Origin: Kitasatospora sp. MAA4
GTDB taxonomy: Bacteria > Actinomycetota > Actinomycetes > Streptomycetales > Streptomycetaceae
Direction of reading: 5' to 3'
NCBI RefSeq assembly: GCF_029893355.1
Contig: NZ_JARZAI010000009.1
Span: forward strand, 62,001-126,000
Length of the DNA stretch: 64,000 nucleotides
Part shown: positions 24,009 to 36,094 of the stretch, one piece after another
How the letters are laid out: the number at the start of each line of letters is the position of its first letter
Position numbering within the stretch: position 1 is the stretch's first letter
Translations under genes and position numbers: made by a program
Notes under the pieces: generated by a model
What the model was told of the DNA's origin: nothing
The model's database searches: none
Seen by the model: the letters and a program-made list of their open reading frames with translations, nothing else

Positions 24009-26561
24009 ATGCGTCTGCGCAGCAGCTCGATCCGCGCGAAGATCATCGCGCTGCTCCTGGTGCCCATCGTCGCGCTCGTGGGCCTGTGGGCCTACGCCAC
24101 GCTGGCCACCACCAGCGACCTCTGGAACCAGCTGAACATCGCGTCGACCTACCAGAGCTTCGGCGCCCCCGTGGACCAGCTGACCCGCGACCTCCAGGAC
24201 GAGCGCCGGGCCGCCGTCCTGCGGCTGGCCAGGCCCCAGGCCGAGGGCGTCCAGGACGACTATCAGAAGGCCCAGACCGTCACCGACCAGGACCTCCAGG
24301 CCCTGCGCAACCGGCTGGACGGATCGAACGCGGGCAAACTGAACGCCACCGAGCGGGCCAGGCTCCAGGACGTCCTGACGGAGGCCGCCGCCCTCGCGGT
24401 GCTGCGCGGGCAGGTCGGTCGCGACGGGGTGAGCTGGGAGTTCGCGCTCAGCCAGTACAGCGACCTGATCAAGCCCGGCTTCACCTTCCGGTCCGCCTTC
24501 ATCAGCGCCCAGAGCGGCCAACTGGCCCGCCAGGGAACGATCCTGATCGAGCTGGTCCGGGCCCGCGAGTACCTCTCCCAGGAGGACGCGGCGATGGAGG
24601 GCCTCCAGGCGAGCGACCAACCCAGCGCGAGCGAGTACCAGTTGGTGCTCGACCCGATGCACGACCAGGAAGCGCTCTTCACCGTCTACATCGACGAACT
24701 GGATCCGACCGACCAGGCGGACTACCAGGCCGTCCGCTCCGACCCCGCATTCGCCCAGCAGGACGTCTTCGAGCGGGAGTTCCAGAGCGCCACCGACCCG
24801 GTCTTCGCGGCCAGCGCCCTCGGCACCGAGGCCTGGCGGTACACCGCCGACCAGACCCTGGACGAGCTCGCCGGGGTCAACACCAGGCTCGCCGACGCCA
24901 TCGGCACCCGCGCCACCGCGTACGCGATGGGCCTGGTCTGGCGCGGCGCGATAGCCGGCCTGGTCGGCCTGCTGGCGATCGCGCTCTCCATCCTGATCTC
25001 GCTGCGGATCGGTCGCGGCCTGGTCCGCGAACTGATCGGCCTGCGCAACGCCGCCAACGAACTGGCCGACACCCGGCTGCCGTTGGTGATGCGACGGCTG
25101 CGGCACGGCGAACAGGTGGACCTCGCCGCCGAGACGCCGGACCTGGAGTTCGGCCAGGCCGAGATAGGCCAGGTCGGCCGGGCCTTCAACTCCGTGCAGC
25201 GGGCCGCGATCCAGGCCGCGGTGGAACAGGCCGACCTGCGGCGCGGCGTCTCGGCCGTCTTCGTCAACCTGGCCCGCCGCAGCCAGGTGCTGCTGCACCG
25301 CCAGTTGACCCTGCTGGACACCATGGAGCGGCGCACCGAGGACCCGGCCGAGCTGGACGACCTCTTCAAGCTCGACCACCTGACCACCCGCATGCGCCGG
25401 CACGCCGAGGGTCTGATCATCCTGTCCGGCGGCTCGCCGGGCCGCGCCTGGCGCAAGCCGGTGCGGATGGTCGACGTGGTCCGCGCGGCCGTCGGCGAGG
25501 TCGAGGACTACGCCCGGGTGATCGTCCGGCCTTTCCCCGGGACCGGGCTGCTCGGCAGCGCGGTCGCCGACGTCACCCACCTGATCGCCGAACTGGTCGA
25601 GAACGCCGCGGTCTTCTCGCCGCCGCAGACCCAGGTCACCGTCCAGGGCGAGGTGGTCGCGCACGGGTTCGCGCTGGAGATCGACGACCGCGGGCTCGGG
25701 CTGAGCGAGCAGTTGCTCGCCGAGATCAACCAACGCCTTGAAGTGGAGCAGGAGTTCGACCTCGCCGACACCGACCGGCTGGGCCTCTTCGTGGTCAGCC
25801 GGCTGGCCCGGCGGCACGGCATCCGGGTCCACCTGCGGCCCTCGCCGTACGGCGGGACGAGCGCGGTCGTGCTGATCCCGCGGGAGCTGCTGGCCGAGGT
25901 ACCCGGCGGGATCGCGGAGCCCGCGGCAGCGGCCGCCCCCGCCGCCGCTGCTCCGGCCCGGCAGCGCGAGCTGGTGGCGGTGACCGGCGGAGCGGCCGAG
26001 GCCCAGCAGCGGCGTCCGGAGGCGAAGCCGCGCGGGCATCAGCGCCCGGTCACCGGCCCGCAGCCCGTCGGCGCCGAGCCCGCGCGCACGCCGGGCGGGC
26101 TGCCCCGGCGGCGGGCGAACGGCGGGCCGGTGCTGGTGCCGTCACCCGGCGGAACCGGTCGGCACCGGCGGGCCGGCCAGGGGGAGCCGGGAGCGGAGCC
26201 GGAGGACTCCGCTGCGGCGCCGACTGCTGCCGGGTTGCTGCCGCGCCGGGTCCGACAGGCCAACCTGGCACCGCAGTTGAAGGATGCGGCGACGGCCTCG
26301 GGCGCGCCGCAGGCGGCTCGTGAGCGGTCGCCGGAGGAGGCGCGGGCCACCTTCACCTCGTTCCAGCGGGGCTTCAGCCGCGGCCGGGCCGCGGCTCCCC
26401 CGGTCGCGCCCGCGCCCGCGCCGGCCGTCCCCGCACCGGCTGCGCCGGCGCCGTCCGTTCGGGACGGGCGTCGGGCGCTGACCTCCGCCCCCGTACCTCC
26501 GGCTCTGCCGGCAGCTCCACGACCAGCACAACCCGCACCACTGGAAGGACATGATCGATGA
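24009..26561 (+). CDS. cvnA: Conservon protein CvnA: membrane sensor with nitrate/nitrite-type domain and histidine-kinase-like ATPase
   Basis: 850 residues. TM1 about 12-33, an extracytoplasmic helical NIT-type sensor about 40-305, TM2 about 312-332, HAMP-like stretch to about 400, then a kinase-like region: KLDHLTTRMRRHAEG (about 454-468), N-box ENAAVFSPP (531-539) and G-box DDRGLG (559-564). The phospho-acceptor H-box is degenerate, as usual for CvnA. About residues 620-850 are a disordered Ala/Pro/Arg-rich tail. First gene of a four-gene conservon resembling a eukaryotic GPCR module at the membrane. Its TGA overlaps cvnB (ATGA). Confidence 0.9.
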   Translation: MRLRSSSIRAKIIALLLVPIVALVGLWAYATLATTSDLWNQLNIASTYQSFGAPVDQLTRDLQDERRAAVLRLARPQAEGVQDDYQKAQTVTDQDLQALRNRLDGSNAGKLNATERARLQDVLTEAAALAVLRGQVGRDGVSWEFALSQYSDLIKPGFTFRSAFISAQSGQLARQGTILIELVRAREYLSQEDAAMEGLQASDQPSASEYQLVLDPMHDQEALFTVYIDELDPTDQADYQAVRSDPAFAQQDVFEREFQSATDPVFAASALGTEAWRYTADQTLDELAGVNTRLADAIGTRATAYAMGLVWRGAIAGLVGLLAIALSILISLRIGRGLVRELIGLRNAANELADTRLPLVMRRLRHGEQVDLAAETPDLEFGQAEIGQVGRAFNSVQRAAIQAAVEQADLRRGVSAVFVNLARRSQVLLHRQLTLLDTMERRTEDPAELDDLFKLDHLTTRMRRHAEGLIILSGGSPGRAWRKPVRMVDVVRAAVGEVEDYARVIVRPFPGTGLLGSAVADVTHLIAELVENAAVFSPPQTQVTVQGEVVAHGFALEIDDRGLGLSEQLLAEINQRLEVEQEFDLADTDRLGLFVVSRLARRHGIRVHLRPSPYGGTSAVVLIPRELLAEVPGGIAEPAAAAAPAAAAPARQRELVAVTGGAAEAQQRRPEAKPRGHQRPVTGPQPVGAEPARTPGGLPRRRANGGPVLVPSPGGTGRHRRAGQGEPGAEPEDSAAAPTAAGLLPRRVRQANLAPQLKDAATASGAPQAARERSPEEARATFTSFQRGFSRGRAAAPPVAPAPAPAVPAPAAPAPSVRDGRRALTSAPVPPALPAAPRPAQPAPLEGHDR

Positions 26562-26965
26562 CCGCAATGACCCAGGCGTCCGGCGACCTGAACTGGCTCC
26601 TGGACGAACTGGTGGGGCGGGTCGCGTCGTTGAGGCACGCGGTCATCCTCTCCAGTGACGGACTGGCCACCGGCGCCTCGCAGGCGCTCGGCCGCGAGGA
26701 CGCCGAGCACCTGGCCGCGGTGGCGGCCGGATTCCACAGCCTGGCCAAGGGGGCCGGCCGGCACTTCGGTGTCGGTGGCGTGAGACAGACCATGATCGAG
26801 CTGGACGAGGCGTTCCTCTTCATCACGGCTGCGGGGGACGGCAGTTGCCTGGCCGTCCTGTGCGACGCGGAGGCCGACATCGGACAGATCGCGTACGAGA
26901 TGGCGCTGCTGGTCAAGCGGGTCGGCGAGCACCTGGCCGCGGATCCGCGGACGCCGGCCGGATGA
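26558..26965 (+). CDS. cvnB: Conservon protein CvnB: roadblock/LC7-domain protein
   Basis: 135 residues, a single roadblock/LC7 domain (LDELVGRVASLRHAVILSSD, then IELDEAFLFITAAGDGSCLA). These dimerising domains associate with small GTPases of the MglA type; in conservons CvnB is thought to act as a GTPase-activating or scaffold partner for CvnD. Starts inside the cvnA stop (ATGA) and its own stop overlaps cvnC (ATGA). Confidence 0.92.
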   Translation: MTAMTQASGDLNWLLDELVGRVASLRHAVILSSDGLATGASQALGREDAEHLAAVAAGFHSLAKGAGRHFGVGGVRQTMIELDEAFLFITAAGDGSCLAVLCDAEADIGQIAYEMALLVKRVGEHLAADPRTPAG

Positions 26966-27459
26966 TCGGGCGGGGGGCGGCCGAACCGCCGGAGCCGGTC
27001 GAGTTGGAGTCGGTCGAGTTGGAGTCGCCAGCGCCGGAGCCGGTCGACTTGGAGCCGGTCGAGCGCCGACTGCCCGAGGAGGCGCAGTGGTTCGACGACG
27101 AGGCGGGCCCGATGGTCCGGCTCTTCGCGATGACGCGCGGTCGGACCCGCCCGGCCGCCGACGGCTTCTTCGACCTGATCTCGCTGATCGCGCTGCGGGA
27201 CCCGGCCGAGCGGGACGCTCAACTGCCCATGCCCGTCCTGGATCCCGAGCACCATGCGATCCTCGACCTGTGCCGGCGCGGACCGCTCGCCGTCGCCGAG
27301 CTCGGCTCGTACACCGACCTGCCGGTCAGTGTGGTGCGGGTGCTGCTCGGTGACCTGCACGACGCCGACCTGATCGACGTGACCCGACCCGTCCCGCTCG
27401 CCGAACTCCCCGACGAGCGCCTGCTCCGGGAAGTGATCAATGGACTCCGCGCACTCTGA
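26962..27459 (+). CDS. cvnC: Conservon protein CvnC: DUF742 protein
   Basis: 165 residues. The first 45 are an acidic repeat-like run (VELESVELESPAPEPVDLEP), encoded by near-identical GAGTTGGAGTCGGTC units. The DUF742 domain follows: VRLFAMTRGRTRPA (about 50-63), LPMPVLDPEHHAILDLC, PLAVAELGSYTDLPVSVVRV, VLLGDLHDADLIDV. It resembles a winged helix, and CvnC proteins bind the other conservon parts. Overlaps cvnB by 4 bases and cvnD by 20. Confidence 0.92.
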   Translation: MIGRGAAEPPEPVELESVELESPAPEPVDLEPVERRLPEEAQWFDDEAGPMVRLFAMTRGRTRPAADGFFDLISLIALRDPAERDAQLPMPVLDPEHHAILDLCRRGPLAVAELGSYTDLPVSVVRVLLGDLHDADLIDVTRPVPLAELPDERLLREVINGLRAL

Positions 27460-28057
27460 CGATCCGTCAGCCGGTGGACGGCGAAGCGGCATTCCCGGCG
27501 TGCCGGCGATCACGCTCAAGATCCTGGTGGCCGGCGGGTTCGGCGCGGGCAAGACCACGCTGGTCGGCGCGGTCAGCGAGATCCGCCCGCTGCGCACCGA
27601 GGAGCGGCTCAGCGAGCTGGGCCGGCCGTTCGACGACACCGCCGGGGTGGAGGCCAAGCGCACCACCACGGTGGCGATGGACTTCGGGCGGATCGACCTG
27701 CGCCCCGGGCTCGCGCTCTACCTCTTCGGCACCCCCGGGCAGGACCGCTTCTGGTTCGTCTGGGACGAGTTGGCGCTCGGCGCACTCGGTGCGGTGGTGC
27801 TGGCCGACACCCGGCGGCTCGCCGACTGCTTCCCGTCGGTGGACTTCTTCGAGCAGCGCGGCATCCCGTTCGTGGTCGCGGTCAACTGCTTCGAGGGCAC
27901 CGAGGTGTTCGCGGTCGAGGACGTCCGCAGTGCGCTCGACCTCGACCCCGGTGTCCCGGTGCTGCTCTGTGACGCACGGCGGCGCGAGGACGGCAAGGAG
28001 CTGCTGGCCCGGTTGGTGGAGCACGCTGCCGCGCGTCGGACGCCGGGGCGCGGCTGA
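27440..28057 (+). CDS. cvnD: Conservon protein CvnD: small Ras-like GTP-binding protein
   Basis: 205 residues. P-loop GGFGAGKTT (about 32-40), Thr-rich switch I (EAKRTTTVAMDFG), G3 FGTPGQDRF (about 94-102) with Gln where Ras has Ala, and G4-like VAVNCFEG in place of NKxD, all typical of the actinobacterial CvnD/MglA-like group. It would cycle between GTP and GDP states under CvnB/CvnA control. Start ATG lies within cvnC; last gene of the conservon. No cvnE (P450) or other accessory gene follows. Confidence 0.93.
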   Translation: MDSAHSDDPSAGGRRSGIPGVPAITLKILVAGGFGAGKTTLVGAVSEIRPLRTEERLSELGRPFDDTAGVEAKRTTTVAMDFGRIDLRPGLALYLFGTPGQDRFWFVWDELALGALGAVVLADTRRLADCFPSVDFFEQRGIPFVVAVNCFEGTEVFAVEDVRSALDLDPGVPVLLCDARRREDGKELLARLVEHAAARRTPGRG

Positions 28058-28227
28058 GCCGTCGGCCGTCAGCCCCCGGCCCGCGGCCGTCCGCTGAGCG
28101 GTTTCCGGGACTCCGGTTTCCACGAAGTGGACAGAGTTGCCGTGCGGGCGGTCGGCATGGAACCCTCGGATCATCACACCGAGGCGCGAGACCCGCGCCG
28201 GGCGGATCACCGGGGGAGGGCAGAGTC

Positions 28228-28419
28228 ATGAGTGCGCATCGTTCGCATCCGATGCCGTGCTGCGCCGCCGTCATCTGCTTCAATGGGGACATGCACACCA
28301 CCGTGGACAGCAGCCGAGGTCGCCACGACCTCGAGCCGTTCTGGCCGTCCCGGCAGCCGCACCTCTTCGACCAGACCTGTCCGGGCTCGCCTCGCGCGTC
28401 CCGGATCTCCCCCAGCTGA
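28228..28419 (+). CDS. Possible small ORF / leader peptide
   Basis: 63 residues starting MSAHRSHPMPCCAAVICFNG. GGGGGAGGG lies 8 bases before the ATG, better than many real genes nearby. No domain. The stop falls inside the left arm of the 28413-28448 dyad, the geometry of a translated leader before an attenuator. Could be chance. Confidence 0.25.
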   Translation: MSAHRSHPMPCCAAVICFNGDMHTTVDSSRGRHDLEPFWPSRQPHLFDQTCPGSPRASRISPS

Positions 28420-28448
28420 CCTCTCGGGTCACCGACCCCGGTCAGCTG
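28413..28448 (+). promoter_or_regulatory. Hairpin upstream of the winged-helix gene
   Basis: CAGCTGACC (28413-28421) pairs with GGTCAGCTG (28440-28448); inside, GGGTC (28426-28430) pairs with GACCC (28434-28438). It lies 69 bases before the next start codon and could be an attenuator or terminator. Confidence 0.35.
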
Positions 28449-28516
28449 CGGACAGCAGAGCCCGGCCGACGCGCAGACGAATCCCCACCCACCGTCTCGC
28501 GCGAAAGAGCTGCCTC

Positions 28517-29281
28517 ATGTCCTCCTCCTCTGCCACCCTCACTGCTCCCGCCGCCACCCCGCACCTGCGGGCGGTCCGTTCGGTCTCCACGCCGCCCTCC
28601 GGCGCCGAGCGATGGCACACCGCCGCGGCGCCGCACACACCTGCGCAGGCTGCTCCCGCGCAGGCCGCTCCGGCCACGGTCCCGGTCTCGCCCGAGCTGC
28701 TCAGCGCCCTGCCGGCGGGCGCCGCCGTGGTCGCCGCGCTCCCGCACTCGGCTCTCCCGCAGGGTCTTCTCGCCCAGTACGGCGCCCAGTTGGGCGTGCA
28801 GGTCGGCGCGCATCCGCTGGTCGGCTACCTGGTGCTGGTGCCGGCCGAGGCGGCTCCGGTGGCCGAGGCGCCGGCCGCCGTCCGGTCGGTGTCGCAGCCC
28901 GCGTTCGTCCCGGCCGCTGCCGCTGTTGCCGCCACCGCCGACTCCGCTGCCGCGCCGGGCCGCCCGGCGCGCGCGGCCCGTCCGTCCGCTCGCGGCATCA
29001 GCGTCGATCCGGACCGCCGGGCCGCCTACGTCGACGGGGAGCTGCTCGACCTCACCTACCTGGAGTTCGAGCTGCTGGCGCACCTGACCCAGCACCCGCA
29101 GCGGGTGCACACCCGCGACTACCTGGTCTCCGCGGTGTGGGGCTACGGGCACATCGGCGACGGCCGCACGGTCGACGTCCATGTCGCCCGCCTGCGGCGC
29201 AAGTTGGGTGCGGCGCACCGCGACAGCATCGTCACGGTGCGCCGGGTCGGCTACAAGTACGTGCCGACCGCCGGGATCTGA
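28517..29281 (+). CDS. Orphan winged-helix (OmpR/PhoB-type) DNA-binding protein
   Basis: 254 residues. The C-terminal 100 residues are a complete OmpR-type winged helix: ISVDPDRRAAYVDGELLDLT, YLEFELLAHLTQHPQRVHTR, VDVHVARLRRKLG (recognition helix) and VRRVGYKYVPT. The N-terminal 150 residues are Ala/Pro-rich and lack a receiver domain with its Asp, so it is not a classic response regulator; it is likely controlled by amount or by a partner. The ribosome site is weak. Such solo winged-helix proteins are widespread in streptomycetes. Confidence 0.8.
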   Translation: MSSSSATLTAPAATPHLRAVRSVSTPPSGAERWHTAAAPHTPAQAAPAQAAPATVPVSPELLSALPAGAAVVAALPHSALPQGLLAQYGAQLGVQVGAHPLVGYLVLVPAEAAPVAEAPAAVRSVSQPAFVPAAAAVAATADSAAAPGRPARAARPSARGISVDPDRRAAYVDGELLDLTYLEFELLAHLTQHPQRVHTRDYLVSAVWGYGHIGDGRTVDVHVARLRRKLGAAHRDSIVTVRRVGYKYVPTAGI

Positions 29282-29311
29282 GCACCGATCGGCCGGTTGT
29301 CCAGTGGGGGC

Positions 29312-30301
<990 letters not shown>

Positions 30302-30401
30302 GACGGCATCCTGCCAGGTCGGTCGAGGTGCCACGATCACCGCCACAGCCCCCGTCCCGGGCCGTCGTGCCCACCCTTCCCTCTCGTGAGGAGTCACCGC
30401 G

Positions 30402-31418
30402 ATGCGGTTCATCGTCTCGTCCCTGCTCTCCAACGGACCCGACCCGGTCACCGGGCGGCAGTACAGCGCCGCCGAGAAGTACCGCAACGTCGTCGACCAG
30501 GCCGTCACGGCCGAGGAGTTCGGCTACGACGGCTACGGCGTGGGGGAGCGCCACGGCGAGCCGTTCCTCTCGCCCTCGCCCGCGGTGCTGCTGGCCGCCA
30601 TCGCGGCCCGGACCTCCGCCATCCGGCTGTTCACCACCGTGACGGTACTCAGCATCCTGGACCCGGTCCGGGTGGCCGAGGACTACGCGATGCTGGACCA
30701 GCTCTCCGGCGGCCGACTGGAGCTGATCATCGGCAAGGGCAACGACCCGCGCCACTTCGCGCTGTTCGGTCTGGAGGAGGAGCAGCAGTGGTCGCACCTG
30801 GCGGAGAACTACGGTCTGCTGCACCGGCTCTGGCGTGAGGAGAAGGTGACCTGGGCCGGTACCACCCGTCCGCCGCTGACCGGGGTGACGACCCATCCGC
30901 GCCCTCTCCAGCAGCCCGTTCCGGTCTGGCACGGCAGCGCCACCAGTGAGCAGTCCACCGACCTGGCGGCCCGCTACGGCGACCCGCTCTTCTCCGCGAA
31001 CAGCTTCCATCCGCTGGAGAAGTACCGGGCGCTGGTGGACCACTACCGCGAGCGCTGGGCGCACTACGGCCGCGCCCCCGAGGACGCCAGGGTCGGCACC
31101 GGGTTCGGCGGACTCTTCGTGGCCAAGCGCTCGCAGGACGCGGTGGAGGGCTTCCGCCCCTACTGGAACGCGCTCTTCGCCTCCGCCGCCGGCCGGCACA
31201 ACAACTCGCCGTTCAGCTCCCTGGAGGACGCGCTGGAGCGCGGTTCCGCACTGGTCGGCAGCCCGCAGCAGGTGATCGACAAGATCCACCGCTACCACGA
31301 GGCGTTCGGCAACGAGGTGGTCGGGATCGGCGTGGACTCGCTGACCGAGGAGCTGCAGCGCGAGCAACTGGCGCTGTTCGCAGCGGAGGTGGCGCCAGTG
31401 ATCCGGCGCGAACTGTGA
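30402..31418 (+). CDS. LLM-class flavin-dependent oxidoreductase (bacterial luciferase-like)
   Basis: 338 residues. Luciferase-like TIM-barrel pattern: AEEFGYDGYGVGERHG (about 38-53), PSPAVLLAAIAARTSAIRLF, VTVLSILDPVRVAEDYAMLD and LELIIGKGN with the usual FMN/F420-binding positions; HGSATSEQSTDLAARYG later. Members use FMNH2 or F420 to oxidise or reduce small molecules; substrate unknown. Ribosome site GAGGAG. Its pairing with the divergent aldo/keto reductase suggests a shared redox or detoxification role (inference). Confidence 0.85.
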   Translation: MRFIVSSLLSNGPDPVTGRQYSAAEKYRNVVDQAVTAEEFGYDGYGVGERHGEPFLSPSPAVLLAAIAARTSAIRLFTTVTVLSILDPVRVAEDYAMLDQLSGGRLELIIGKGNDPRHFALFGLEEEQQWSHLAENYGLLHRLWREEKVTWAGTTRPPLTGVTTHPRPLQQPVPVWHGSATSEQSTDLAARYGDPLFSANSFHPLEKYRALVDHYRERWAHYGRAPEDARVGTGFGGLFVAKRSQDAVEGFRPYWNALFASAAGRHNNSPFSSLEDALERGSALVGSPQQVIDKIHRYHEAFGNEVVGIGVDSLTEELQREQLALFAAEVAPVIRREL

Positions 31419-31425
31419 GCCGGGC

Positions 31426-31998
31426 CTAGCCGAGGGTGGGCAGGACGGCGGCCCGCACCGCTGCGGGGTCGAGCCCGTGGTCGCGCATCACCTGGACGGC
31501 CATCCCCTCGTTCTCGCCGATCAGTCCGAGCACGAGATGGCCGGGCCGGATCGCGCGCTGCCCCATGGCGACGGTCTCGCGCACCGCGAGCTCCAGCACC
31601 TTCTTGGTCTGCCGGGTCCACGGCTTGCGTCCGCCGATCCGGCTCGCGCGCGATCCGCGGCGCGACTCGACCGGGTCGCCGCCCGGTCCGTCCAGGGCGC
31701 CGGGACCGAAGGCGGCCTCCACCGCCTCGCGTACGGCGGTCAGGTCGATGCCGATGGTGCCCAGCGCCTGGGCGTCCACCCCGGACGGGTTGCCGGCGAG
31801 CAGGCGCAGCACGGCTGCCCGGGCGGTCTCCAGGTCGAGCCCGGAGCGGATCAGCACGTCCACGGCCGGATCGTCGGTGAGGTGCAGCAGGCCGAGGAGG
31901 AGGTGCTCGGTGCCCACGTGGGTGTGGTGCAGCTCGCCGGCCTCGGTCAGCGCCAGCGGGATCGTTCGGCGGGCGTCATCGGTGAATCGCTCCAGCAT
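31426..31998 (-). CDS. ClpN-domain protein (stand-alone Clp N-terminal repeats)
   Basis: 190 residues, essentially two Clp_N repeats: about 1-75 (MLERFTDDARRTIPLALTEA, HVGTEHLLLGLLHL) and about 125-190 (TKKVLELAVRETVAMGQRAI, RPGHLVLGLIGENEG). There is no AAA+ ATPase module, so it cannot unfold substrates itself; by analogy with ClpC N-domains it may bind substrates or adaptors, or arginine-phosphorylated proteins. The middle linker is basic and disordered. It lies 43 bases downstream of the HTH gene on the same strand and is surely in its operon. Confidence 0.85.
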   Translation of the reverse strand: MLERFTDDARRTIPLALTEAGELHHTHVGTEHLLLGLLHLTDDPAVDVLIRSGLDLETARAAVLRLLAGNPSGVDAQALGTIGIDLTAVREAVEAAFGPGALDGPGGDPVESRRGSRASRIGGRKPWTRQTKKVLELAVRETVAMGQRAIRPGHLVLGLIGENEGMAVQVMRDHGLDPAAVRAAVLPTLG

Positions 31999-32041
31999 GG
32001 TCGGGTCACTCTCCTGGTCGAGTTGTCGAGTGCTCGCGGTG

Positions 32042-32257
32042 TCACGAGGTACGGCGGGCGTGCTTCTTGTGGACCGCCTGCCGGCTGACGCCGAGGCAGG
32101 CGGCGATCTCCTGCCAGGACCAGCCGTGCGCCCGGGCGTTGCCGACCTGGAGGTCCTCCAGCCGGTCGGCAAGGTCGCGCAGGGCACGGACGGCACGGAG
32201 GCCGACGGCGGGGTCGCGGCTGCTCGCATCTGCTGCGAGCTGGTTGGTCTCGCTCAT
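32042..32257 (-). CDS. Small helix-turn-helix DNA-binding protein, probable autoregulator of the ClpN operon
   Basis: 71 residues. The C-terminal half is an HTH: GWSWQEIAACLGVSRQAVHK with a basic tail KHARRTS. ATG 32257 is chosen because upstream in-frame ATG (32305) would put the -10 and both operator dyads inside the coding region. With TATGTT ending at 32264 the transcript should begin at or next to the ATG, i.e. be leaderless; no Shine-Dalgarno is seen. Partner of the downstream ClpN protein; the pair recurs in actinobacteria (recollection), function undefined. Confidence 0.85.
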   Translation of the reverse strand: MSETNQLAADASSRDPAVGLRAVRALRDLADRLEDLQVGNARAHGWSWQEIAACLGVSRQAVHKKHARRTS

Positions 32258-32260
32258 AGT

Positions 32261-32304
32261 GTCAACATAGGTTGACGCCGATCGCTTGTCAACCTTGGTT
32301 GACA
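32261..32304 (-). promoter_or_regulatory. Promoter with twin operator dyads for the HTH-ClpN operon
   Basis: On the minus strand TTGACA (32292-32287), 17-base spacer, TATGTT (32269-32264). Two dyads GTCAAC-N4-GTTGAC lie at 32261-32276 (over the -10) and 32288-32303 (over the -35; extended to TGTCAACC-N2-GGTTGACA). Centre spacing is 27 bases. A dimeric HTH protein binding both would block polymerase, so negative autoregulation is the simplest reading. Confidence 0.85.
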
Positions 32305-32364
32305 CGGTGGGCTGGGGTGGCGGTCCGGTCTACGGTGGGGGCGAGAGCAGAGGAGCCCAGCGCC

Positions 32365-32811
32365 ATGCGCACCGACATCGCCCGCACCGACATCGCCACC
32401 CGCGCCGACCTGGAACGCCTGCTGCGCCGCTTCTACGGCGCGGCCTTCGCCGACCCGCTGATCGGGCCGTTCTTCACCGAGATCGCCGGGATGGACCTGG
32501 AGGCCCACCTCCCGCACATCACCGACTTCTGGGAGAGCACCCTGCTGCGGTCCGCGACCTACCGCCGCAACGCCTTCGCCCCGCACGCCGCCCTGCACGA
32601 GCGGGAGCCGATGACCGCCGCGCACTTCGGGCGCTGGGTCCAGCTCTGGTCCGCCGCCGTGGACGGGCTGTACCGGGGACCAGTGGCCGACCGGGCCAAG
32701 GCCCAGGGCGAGCGGATCGCGCTGGCCCTGCTGCGCCGAACCTCGGGTGAGGGCACCGACGGCGGCGAGGGCGGCTTCGTCCCACTCTCGGCCGTTCTGC
32801 TGCGCAGCTGA
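32365..32811 (+). CDS. Group III truncated hemoglobin
   Basis: 148 residues. Pattern LERLLRRFYGAAFADPLIGPFF near the start, HLPHITDFWESTLL (distal region) and HAALHEREPMTAAHFGRWVQLW, in which the His of AHFGRW is a good candidate for the proximal heme ligand (about residue 85-90). Group III truncated globins bind O2/NO; function is poorly known. The last 25 residues are low complexity. Ribosome site AGAGGAG. Divergent from the HTH-ClpN operon, whose operators lie about 60-100 bases before this start. Confidence 0.85.
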   Translation: MRTDIARTDIATRADLERLLRRFYGAAFADPLIGPFFTEIAGMDLEAHLPHITDFWESTLLRSATYRRNAFAPHAALHEREPMTAAHFGRWVQLWSAAVDGLYRGPVADRAKAQGERIALALLRRTSGEGTDGGEGGFVPLSAVLLRS

Positions 32812-32815
32812 ACGC

Positions 32816-36028
<3,213 letters not shown>

Positions 36029-36094
36029 ATCTCCTCTTCCCCTTCCGCTCCTTGTCCCTTCCTCTCCCTCCCTCCGATCCCTCCCTCCGGTCGC

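Larger units (their letters stand above)
28058..28516. other. Intergenic region, 459 bases, with a possible leader peptide and hairpin
   Basis: Lies between cvnD and the orphan winged-helix gene. It contains one small frame with a good ribosome site (28228-28419) and a dyad at 28413-28448; otherwise nothing recognisable. Confidence 0.4.

Noticed and set aside
23835..26039. 734-codon minus-strand frame opposite cvnA
   Set aside because: Third-position GC and low-complexity composition mark it as an antisense shadow; cvnA has clear domains.
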